A stretch of DNA of 64,000 nucleotides from positions 3,715,001 to 3,779,000 of the forward strand of contig NZ_CP118610.1 in NCBI RefSeq assembly GCF_028993555.1, written 5' to 3'. The notes under the pieces were generated by a model. It was not told where the DNA came from. It made no database searches and saw only the letters and a list, made by a program, of their open reading frames with translations. This document shows positions 57,609 to 64,000 of the stretch, piece by piece; position 1 is the first letter of the stretch, and each line of letters starts with the position of its first letter. The DNA comes from Ensifer adhaerens (GTDB lineage: Bacteria > Pseudomonadota > Alphaproteobacteria > Rhizobiales > Rhizobiaceae). Made by a program: the position numbers and the translations under genes.

Positions 57609-57647
57609 AGCATCCTCCCAATTCTCTCAGCCGCTTTCCTCCTTCAT

Positions 57648-57665
57648 AATTGGAACGTTCCAATT
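57648..57665. promoter_or_regulatory. Autoregulatory LacI operator
   Basis: AATTGGAACGTTCCAATT is a perfect 18-base palindrome with central CG, 40 bases upstream of the LacI start. It shares the TTGGAACGTTCCAA core with 43531-43548. Confidence 0.8.
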
Positions 57666-57850
57666 TCGTCAAGAGATGGCTGATCACTTTTTTCACGTCG
57701 CCTGGCTTTGAGCAGGAACATCTGGCGTCTTCTGGTCGCGCTTTCCCATATCATATTCCATATTAATGCGCTGAAAAATAAAGATATTAACCAGAATCCG
57801 CGATTGTCGGAGGGAAGCGCGTCGTCATCCAAAATAGAATGCCGCTTGCC

Positions 57851-57868
57851 ATTTGGAACGATCCAAAG
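57851..57868. promoter_or_regulatory. LacI operator upstream of the DUF993 gene
   Basis: ATTTGGAACGATCCAAAG matches the same palindrome with one mismatched pair next to the centre (A instead of T), 39 bases before the DUF993 start. It lies in the divergent region shared with the LacI gene. Confidence 0.7.
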
Positions 57869-57906
57869 TATTCCAAGACAAACTTCCGCGGAGGAGACCA
57901 ACCCCC

Positions 57907-59079
57907 ATGACTAGCCTGACGCTGCCGCGCCAAGACGGTTCGCTAGAAGAATACCGCCTGACGGGAACGCCGATCGCGCGGCCGCAGACGCCGCCGATCT
58001 TCAATCGCATTGCCTATGCCGCCGCCCATGTGGTCTCGGATCCGCTGCGCGATCTCGATCCCTGGGGCAAGCCGGCCATCGACTGGGATGCGACGATGGC
58101 CTTCCGTCACCACCTCTGGCGGCTCGGCTTCAAGATCGCCGAGGCGATGGATACCGCTCAGCGCGGCATGGGGCTTGCCTGGCCGGGCGCGCAGCAACTG
58201 ATCCGCCGCTCGCTCGCCGAAGCGCGACAGGTCCCGGGTGCCGACCTCGCCTGTGGCGCCGGCACCGACCATCTGGCGCCGGCCGATACGCGATCGCTGG
58301 ATGACGTGATTGCGGCCTATGAGGAACAGGTGGGCTTCGTCGAGGGTGAGGGGGGCAGGGCAATCATGATGGCCAGCCGGGCGCTTGCGCGCGTCGCCCG
58401 TTCCGCCGACGACTATCGCCACGTCTATGGACGCATTCTCGGCCAGATCAGGCACAAGGTGGTGCTGCACTGGCTCGGCGACATGTTCGACCCGCAACTC
58501 AAGGGCTACTGGGGCTCCGAAGACTTCGACCAGGCACTCGATACGGTGCTATCGATCATCGAAGCCAACCGCGACAAGGTGGAAGGCATCAAGATCTCGC
58601 TGCTCGACAACGCCAAGGAAGTGGCGCTCCGCAATCGCCTGCCGGACGGCGTTCTCTGCTTCACCGGCGACGACTTCAACTATGCGGAACTGATCGAGGG
58701 CGACGGCAACAGGTACAGCCATGCGCTTCTCGGTATCTTCGATGCGGTGGCACCCTCGGCCTCCACGGCGCTCGCAGCACTCGCGAGGAGCGATCTCGCC
58801 ACTTTCCGCGGCGTGATCGAGCCGACCGTGCCCTTGTCGCGCAAGATCTTCGAGGCGCCGACGCAATATTACAAAGCCGGCGTCGTTTTCCTTGCCTGGC
58901 TAAACGGGCATCAGCGCCACTTCACCATGCCCGCCGGCATGCAATCCGCCCGCGGGGTGCTGCACTACGCCGACATCTTCCGCCTTGCCGACCGCGCCAA
59001 TGTGCTCGACCGGCCGGACCTGGCGGCGCAGAGAATGAAAAGCCTGCTATCGACCCTCGGCGTGGACCAGGGCGCGTAA
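57907..59079 (+). CDS. DUF993 protein, dihydrodipicolinate synthase-like TIM barrel
   Basis: A 390-residue cytoplasmic protein of the DUF993 family, related to class I aldolases of the DHDPS type. A candidate Schiff-base Lys is K229 in VEGIKISLLD, placed like the lysine of the VGIKE motif in DHDPS. The reaction is unknown; an aldolase or dehydratase step on a keto acid or sugar is the best guess. The ribosome-binding site is GGAGGAGA. It is divergent from the LacI operon and preceded by the shared palindrome. Confidence 0.8.
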   Translation: MTSLTLPRQDGSLEEYRLTGTPIARPQTPPIFNRIAYAAAHVVSDPLRDLDPWGKPAIDWDATMAFRHHLWRLGFKIAEAMDTAQRGMGLAWPGAQQLIRRSLAEARQVPGADLACGAGTDHLAPADTRSLDDVIAAYEEQVGFVEGEGGRAIMMASRALARVARSADDYRHVYGRILGQIRHKVVLHWLGDMFDPQLKGYWGSEDFDQALDTVLSIIEANRDKVEGIKISLLDNAKEVALRNRLPDGVLCFTGDDFNYAELIEGDGNRYSHALLGIFDAVAPSASTALAALARSDLATFRGVIEPTVPLSRKIFEAPTQYYKAGVVFLAWLNGHQRHFTMPAGMQSARGVLHYADIFRLADRANVLDRPDLAAQRMKSLLSTLGVDQGA

Positions 59080-59087
59080 AAGAAACG

Positions 59088-59112
59088 GACGGCGCCCGGA
59101 GAGGGCGCCGTC
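59088..59112. terminator. Hairpin between DUF993 gene and TonB receptor
   Basis: GACGGCGCCC and GGGCGCCGTC form a perfect 10-bp stem with a 5-base loop between convergent genes. The downstream sequence GTCCTTG is only weakly T-rich. Confidence 0.6.
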
Positions 59113-59151
59113 GTCCTTGAAGCTGAAGCCGGGCAGGGACCGGTCGCGTGG

Positions 59152-61314
59152 TCAGAACGTAGCCGTCAGGCTCATCCAGAAGCGGCGGCCCTCCATCACG
59201 GTGTTGAAGTCCGTCTGCTCGACCTCCTTGTCGAAGAGATTATAGACGGCGGCATTCAGCGTCAGCCCCTCGCCGACATCGTATTTCGTGCCGATATCGA
59301 CGGTCGTGTAGGCGTCGTACTTGCGCCCCTGCTGGCCGTTGATCGTCACCGGCTTGCCGTTGGTGCCGATGCGCGGGCCGGCGCCGATCTCTTCGCCATG
59401 ATAGTTGACGGAGGCCCAGGCTTCGAGCCCTTCGACCGGCGTGTACCAGTCGGCCCTGAGATTGGCCATGTGCTCCGGCGTGCGCGCCAGCGCGAAGCCG
59501 GCGTAAGCTCCGGTCTTCTGCTCGGACTGGGTATAGGTGTAGCTGGCGCGCAGCGTCAGGTCGGCAGTCGCATTCCACGTCGCCGTCAGCTCGACGCCCT
59601 GAATGATCGCATCGTCGATATTGTAGTTATACCAGAGGCGGTAGTTCGGATCCTCGCTCCAGCGCATCGGATTGCCGGCCGAATCCAGCACCATGGAGTT
59701 GGAAATCTTGTCCCTGAAATCCGTGTAGAAATAGGTGCCGCCGAGAATGATGTCGCCATTGTCCCAGACGGCGCCGATTTCATAGCTGGTGCTCGATTCG
59801 GCCTTCAGGTTCGGATCGGCAATGATGACGCCGCAGGTGCCGGTCGGGCCGTAGGAGCAACCGCCGCCGCCGGTCGTATAGGCATAGCCCGGCGCGATGC
59901 TGCGGATATCGGGCGCGCGGAAGCCGGTGGAAATGCCGCCCTTCACCGTGACCATGTCGGTCGCGTTCCACACACCATAGATACGTGGGCTCACGTGGTA
60001 GCCGTACTCCTGGTGGTGATCGAGGCGCAGGGCGGTGGTCAGCGCGACGTCATCGAGCACGCGCCACTCGTCCTCGGCAAACAGCGCCCATTGCGTCGCC
60101 GAGAAGGTCTCGTTCAAGCCGGTACGTCGGCCCGGATTCTGGTCGGAAAGCCGCGCTTCGAAATACTGCCCGCCGGTCACCAGCGTGTGGCTGCCGCCGA
60201 GGTCAAACGGCGTGGTGAACTTGCCGTCGGTGACCGTGTTGCGCACCTCGGGCGCGCGTGGCTGCTTGTTGAAGCGACCGTCCGCCTGGCTGTAGTTGTA
60301 GTTCCGCCGCTCGGCCCACTCCTGCAGGATGGAGAAATCCGAAGTGGTCGGTCCCCAGCGCCCCGTATGGGAGAATGACCAATGATCGCGGTCATTGTCG
60401 TTGTAGGTGCTGACCGCGCGCGGCCCCGGCTCGATCGTCTTGCCGACATTGGCGTCACGGCGAAGCCGCGCGGTACCGCCTTCGAGGAAGAAGTCGTGAT
60501 CCTCGTTCGGCGTATAGGAAAGCCGCGCCGTCAGGTCGTGCTCTTTCGAACCGGTGATGCCGGAGAGGAACCTGTCTTCGCTGCGCTTGAGGCCGCGACC
60601 CCAGATCTGGACGCCGAGGGTGTCCTTGAGGATCGGCCCGCTGGTGTAGAACGACAGTTGCCCTGAATTGCCGAAGCGCTTGTGTTGCTGCATCGTGCCG
60701 TCGGTCGTGACCGAGCCAGTCCAGGTGTCGGCGACCTTGCGGGTAATCACGTTGATGACGCCGCCCATGGCATCCGAACCATAAAGCGACGACATCGGAC
60801 CGCGCACGATCTCGATGCGCTCGATCGCCGCTGCCGGTGGGATGAAGCTCTGCTCGAAACCGGAATTGCCGTTGGTACGCGCGTCGCGCGTGCTCTGGCG
60901 TTTGCCGTCGACGAGGATCAGGGTGTAGGAGCCGGGCAGACCGCGGATGAAGATGTCGCGCTCATTGGCGACGCCTGTGACCGCCACCCCTTGCGCGTCG
61001 CGCAATGCATCAGTCAGATCGCGAAACGAGCGCTTCTGCAGGTCTTCGCCCGAGATCACGGTCATGCTCGCCGGCGCTTCCTTGACATTCTGCTCGAAAC
61101 CCGTCGCGGTCACCACGATCTGCTCGAGCTCGGTCACCTTGTCCTTCTCCTTAGCCTGCTGCGCCCCGGCCTCCGCGGGCACCGCCAGCGCCGTGCCGGC
61201 GAGGCAGGCGGAAACGAAACGACGTGACCATCCGGTCGAGCCGCGCTGTTTCCGCTGACCGGTCCGTTGCCGCCGATCATCGGTTTCCGTTGCCAGCCCC
61301 ATCCGCTTCATCAT
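59152..61314 (-). CDS. TonB-dependent outer-membrane receptor, siderophore type
   Basis: A roughly 720-residue receptor of the FepA/IrgA-like class. An N-terminal signal region (RRFVSACLAGTALAVPAEAGA) precedes a plug domain with LEQIVVTATGFEQNVKEAPASMTVI and a beta-barrel ending in RRFWMSLTATF, with the terminal Phe required for BAM assembly. RGLPGSYTLILVDGKRQ and EIVRGPMSSLYGSDAMGGVINVITRK are typical. The ligand could be a catecholate siderophore, haem or another iron chelate. The start is ambiguous: two ATG codons at 61314 and 61311, or ATG at 61350. Confidence 0.88.
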   Translation of the reverse strand: MMKRMGLATETDDRRQRTGQRKQRGSTGWSRRFVSACLAGTALAVPAEAGAQQAKEKDKVTELEQIVVTATGFEQNVKEAPASMTVISGEDLQKRSFRDLTDALRDAQGVAVTGVANERDIFIRGLPGSYTLILVDGKRQSTRDARTNGNSGFEQSFIPPAAAIERIEIVRGPMSSLYGSDAMGGVINVITRKVADTWTGSVTTDGTMQQHKRFGNSGQLSFYTSGPILKDTLGVQIWGRGLKRSEDRFLSGITGSKEHDLTARLSYTPNEDHDFFLEGGTARLRRDANVGKTIEPGPRAVSTYNDNDRDHWSFSHTGRWGPTTSDFSILQEWAERRNYNYSQADGRFNKQPRAPEVRNTVTDGKFTTPFDLGGSHTLVTGGQYFEARLSDQNPGRRTGLNETFSATQWALFAEDEWRVLDDVALTTALRLDHHQEYGYHVSPRIYGVWNATDMVTVKGGISTGFRAPDIRSIAPGYAYTTGGGGCSYGPTGTCGVIIADPNLKAESSTSYEIGAVWDNGDIILGGTYFYTDFRDKISNSMVLDSAGNPMRWSEDPNYRLWYNYNIDDAIIQGVELTATWNATADLTLRASYTYTQSEQKTGAYAGFALARTPEHMANLRADWYTPVEGLEAWASVNYHGEEIGAGPRIGTNGKPVTINGQQGRKYDAYTTVDIGTKYDVGEGLTLNAAVYNLFDKEVEQTDFNTVMEGRRFWMSLTATF

Positions 61315-61386
61315 CTTCGCCCCACATATATCTTGAGTAATGTACTCCACTTAGTTATTGGCGAAGGAGGCGGTCAACGACCCTGT

Positions 61387-61403
61387 TTTGGAATCGTTCT
61401 AAA
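61387..61403. promoter_or_regulatory. Irr-box-like palindrome in receptor/regulator gap
   Basis: TTTGGAA-TCG-TTCTAAA differs by one base from the iron control element TTTAGAA-N3-TTCTAAA bound by Irr in rhizobia (consensus from memory). It stands about 75 bases upstream of the receptor start. The half-sites also resemble the LacI operator of this window but with a three-base spacer. Confidence 0.5.
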
Positions 61404-61465
61404 TTTGAATGGGCGCAAAACACGGCCTGCGAATATGCCGAACGAGACATGAGGGCGGCACTGGC

Positions 61466-62941
61466 ATGGGCAAAGGAGCGGCGAACGAGACAGTCGAGGG
61501 GTCGGCCTCGAACGAACGCCAGACGGATCTGGGCAGGCTGCGTCTGCTCTTGGCGCTCGATGCGCTGCTCCGGGAAAACAGCGTCAGCCGCGCCGCAGCG
61601 AGCGTCGGACTGCAGCCCTCGGCGATGAGCCGCCTGCTCGGCCAATTGCGCGACGACTATGCTGATCCGCTGTTTCTGCGCACCGGTCATGGCCTGCGGC
61701 CGACACCGCTTGCCGAGTCGCTGCGACTGCGCGTGCGCGCTCTTGCCGCAGAGACCGAAGCCCTGCTTGGCGCAAAACCAAATGACGGCGGATCGACCGC
61801 TGCACAGACCGGGCACGCGGGCTGGGAAGGACGCCCCCTGACCGATGCGCCACCGCTGGCGGTCAGGCCGTGCCGCCTGCTCGAAGGCGAACCGGCACCG
61901 GAACAATTTGCTGCAAAACTCGCCGAGATCGGCGAAGACGCCGCCCCCGAACGGAGACTTGCGCGCTGCATCGCCACCGTCGGTACCGGCGCGGGCCGCA
62001 GCCGCCCCTTGAACGAAGGCGAGGCGGAGGACGCTTTGGCGATCATCCTTGCCGGCGAAGCGGACCCGGTGCAGATCGGCGCGCCGATGACAGTGCTGCA
62101 CTATCGCGGGCCGACTGCGGTCGAGGTCGCCGGTTTCGTGCGCGCCATGCGCCGCCATGTCGGCGCTATCGAACCGGCAAGCGGCATCGCCGACCTCGAC
62201 TGGCCCTGCTACCTTTCGCCGAAGTTGAAGACTGCCCCCTGGTTCCTGCATGCCGCGCGCCTCGTCGCAGAAGCCGGGCATCGCGTCGTGCTGCATGGGA
62301 ACTTCGGTCAGGACAGCGAAGAGCGGCACAAGCTGGAGACCGCCGCTTCCGCAGCCGGCATCCCGATCTGCACGTCGATCACAGCGGCAAAGGCAACACT
62401 TGGAACCGCAGGGATCGCCTACCTGCCGCTGTCGGCGTTTGCGCCGCAGATCTATCGCTTGCTCGGACTCTATCGACTGATGGAGATGCGCATGCCGCTG
62501 AACGCCGCCATTCACCTCATCAATCCGATGGGCGGGCGGGCAAGCCTGCTCGGCGTTGCGAACCCTTCAAGCCGGACGCTCAGCCGAGACATCGCCATGC
62601 TGCTGGGGACCAAAGAGCTGACCATCCTCGGCAACACGCGCGACCACGCCGAGTTCACGCCCTATCGCCAAACGCCGGTGTTCCGCCTTGTCGGCGGTGA
62701 AGCCTGCGACCTCATCGTTCCCGCGACGATGGCACCACCGGCCGAACCGCGCACAGGCCTCAGCAGCCGCGAATACTGGCAGGCGGTCTGGACTGGGGCT
62801 GCCCGCGACGAGCGCGCCGAAACGATCATCATCACGACGACGGCATCCGCTCTCATCAGTCTGCGCAATCACGATGATTTCGATGCCGCCTGCGAAACGG
62901 CGAGGGCACTCTGGGGTAACCGGTCACGCCGGATGGCGTGA
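61466..62941 (+). CDS. LysR-type DNA-binding domain fused to TrpD2/YbiB-like domain
   Basis: A 491-residue two-domain protein. Residues about 20-95 form a LysR-like winged helix (RLRLLLALDALLRENSVSRAAASVGLQPSAMSRLLGQLRDDY, then DPLFLRTGHGLRPT). From about 180 on it resembles class III phosphoribosyltransferases related to TrpD: MTVLHYRGPTAVEVAGFVRAMR, FLHAARLVAEAGHRVVLHGN, YLPLSAFAPQIYRLLGLYR, INPMGGRASLLGVANPS. The LysR effector domain is absent. YbiB/TrpD2 proteins bind nucleic acid. The start is placed at 61466; ATG 61409 is possible. Its position facing a TonB receptor hints at iron-linked regulation. Confidence 0.8.
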   Translation: MGKGAANETVEGSASNERQTDLGRLRLLLALDALLRENSVSRAAASVGLQPSAMSRLLGQLRDDYADPLFLRTGHGLRPTPLAESLRLRVRALAAETEALLGAKPNDGGSTAAQTGHAGWEGRPLTDAPPLAVRPCRLLEGEPAPEQFAAKLAEIGEDAAPERRLARCIATVGTGAGRSRPLNEGEAEDALAIILAGEADPVQIGAPMTVLHYRGPTAVEVAGFVRAMRRHVGAIEPASGIADLDWPCYLSPKLKTAPWFLHAARLVAEAGHRVVLHGNFGQDSEERHKLETAASAAGIPICTSITAAKATLGTAGIAYLPLSAFAPQIYRLLGLYRLMEMRMPLNAAIHLINPMGGRASLLGVANPSSRTLSRDIAMLLGTKELTILGNTRDHAEFTPYRQTPVFRLVGGEACDLIVPATMAPPAEPRTGLSSREYWQAVWTGAARDERAETIIITTTASALISLRNHDDFDAACETARALWGNRSRRMA

Positions 62942-62945
62942 CCGG
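62920..62945. terminator. Hairpin at the fusion-gene stop
   Basis: CCGGTCACGCC and GGCGTGACCGG form a perfect 11-bp stem with a GGAT loop. The stop codon lies in the right arm. It separates the fusion gene from the convergent peptidase gene. Confidence 0.6.
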
Positions 62946-62958
62946 AGGTTGGAGAAAC

Positions 62959-64000
62959 TCAGGCTGCCAGGCCCTTCTTCGCCAGCATCGCATCCGGGCT
63001 CGGGAGCTTGCCACGGAAGGCCTTGTAGGCATCTTCCGGGTCGATCGAGCCGCCGACCGAATAGATGTTGTCCTTGAGACGGGCGGCCATGGCCGGATCG
63101 AAGGCATTACCGGTTTCCTCGAAGGCGGCGAAGGCGTCGGCATCGAGCACTTCCGACCACATGTAGGAATAGTAGCCGGCCGAGTAGCCGTCGCCCGAGA
63201 AAACGTGGAGGAAATGCGGGCTGCGGTGGCGCATGACGATGGATTTCGGCATGCCGATTTCATCGAGCTTCTTCGCCTCGAGCGCCATCGGCTCCGCCGT
63301 CACCTCGGCCGTGTGGTAGGCCATGTCGACCAGGGCGGAAGACGTGAACTCCACCGTGGCGAAGCCGGAGTTGAAGGTCCGGGCGGCGAGCACCTTGTCG
63401 AGCAGCGCCTGCGGCATCGGTTCTCCGGTCTGGTAGTGCACCGCGTAACGCTTGAGGATCTCTGGCACGGTCAGCCAATGCTCGTAGAGCTGCGACGGCA
63501 ATTCGACGAAGTCGCGCGAGACGCCCGTGCCGGAAACCGAAGGATAGGTGACGTTGGATAGCATGCCATGCAACGCGTGGCCGAACTCGTGGAAGAGCGT
63601 GCGGGCATCGTCGAGCGAGAGCAGTGCCGGTTTACCCTCGGCGGGCTTGGCGAAATTGCAGACGTTGTAGATGATCGGCAGTTCGCCCTCGGCCCCGTTC
63701 TTCAGTTTCAGCTTGTGCTGCGACTGGAACGAGCTCATCCACGCGCCGGAGCGCTTCGACGGCCGAGCGAAATAGTCGCCGAGGAAGAGCGCCACCAGCT
63801 TGCCGGATGCGTCCTTGATCTCGAAGACACGCACATCGGGATGGTAGGCGGCAATACCCTTCTTCTCCGTGGCTGTAATGCCGAACAGGCGCGTGGCAAC
63901 GTCGAAACAGGCCTCGATGATCTTTTCCAGCTGCAGATAGGGCTTGAGTTCGCCTTCGGAGAAATTGAACTTCTCGGCCCGGAGCTTCTCGGCGTAGTGG
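62959..64000 (-). CDS. M3-family zinc oligopeptidase, C-terminal part
   Basis: The open frame continues without a stop to the window edge, so the N-terminus is missing; 346 residues are visible. The zinc motif HEFGHALH, with the third-ligand region downstream around FVELPSQLYEHW, identifies an M3 peptidase (oligopeptidase A or dipeptidyl carboxypeptidase Dcp). GYSAGYYSYMWSEVLDADAF near the C-terminus is the conserved substrate-binding Tyr region. It degrades short peptides in the cytoplasm. I cannot separate PrlC from Dcp without the N-terminus. Confidence 0.92.
   Translation of the reverse strand, partial: HYAEKLRAEKFNFSEGELKPYLQLEKIIEACFDVATRLFGITATEKKGIAAYHPDVRVFEIKDASGKLVALFLGDYFARPSKRSGAWMSSFQSQHKLKLKNGAEGELPIIYNVCNFAKPAEGKPALLSLDDARTLFHEFGHALHGMLSNVTYPSVSGTGVSRDFVELPSQLYEHWLTVPEILKRYAVHYQTGEPMPQALLDKVLAARTFNSGFATVEFTSSALVDMAYHTAEVTAEPMALEAKKLDEIGMPKSIVMRHRSPHFLHVFSGDGYSAGYYSYMWSEVLDADAFAAFEETGNAFDPAMAARLKDNIYSVGGSIDPEDAYKAFRGKLPSPDAMLAKKGLAA

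Overview
The window looks like a chromosomal stretch of a Rhizobiaceae alphaproteobacterium, most likely Sinorhizobium/Ensifer. The reasons are high GC, the giant cyclic beta-1,2-glucan synthase NdvB with its exporter NdvA, a Rhizobium-type pyruvate carboxylase, a PhaR/PhaA pair and a dispersed rhizobial intergenic repeat. I see no tRNA, rRNA, CRISPR, insertion sequence or prophage. The gene set is core plus catabolic, without signs of recent transfer.

Layout. 1-11 kb holds housekeeping genes: start of phaA, phaR, rpmF, a GST, a 2H-phosphoesterase-like protein, mtgA, ispA-hisC, a frameshifted LysE exporter, ispG, an MFS transporter, a VOC protein and a DeoR regulator. 11-14 kb is a polar amino-acid ABC importer, followed by pyc (13.7-17.2 kb) and a LuxR solo with the canonical AHL-binding residues. 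18-31 kb is a cyclic-glucan locus: ndvA (export), opgC (succinylation) and ndvB (synthesis), with a LysE-type exporter in between. 31-38 kb is a LysR-controlled operon whose four enzymes fit the lower lysine/pipecolate pathway: piperidine-6-carboxylate dehydrogenase, an aminotransferase (AatB type), 2-oxoadipate dioxygenase/decarboxylase HglS and D-2-hydroxyglutarate dehydrogenase, ending at 2-oxoglutarate. Next come an XRE-cupin regulator and an omega-aminotransferase.

40-59 kb is a large catabolic region. A carbohydrate ABC importer (binding protein, two permeases, ATPase) runs into a GMC oxidoreductase and an SDR. Below it lies a second GMC oxidoreductase-Dabb-glycerate kinase operon. A LacI gene (50.5 kb) diverges from the importer. 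A second LacI (57.6 kb) heads a tight operon with a Gfo/Idh/MocA dehydrogenase, a CoA-transferase, a crotonase and an aldehyde dehydrogenase, and it diverges from a DUF993 TIM-barrel gene. The same palindrome (TTGGAACGTTCCAA core) lies in front of the second LacI, the DUF993 gene and the distant GMC-Dabb-glycerate kinase operon. This suggests one regulon and one pathway of unknown substrate, the best candidate for an undescribed system here.

59-64 kb has a TonB-dependent siderophore-type receptor facing a gene that fuses a LysR-like DNA-binding domain to a TrpD2/YbiB-like phosphoribosyltransferase fold, with an Irr-box-like palindrome between them. An M3 oligopeptidase truncated by the window edge closes the region.
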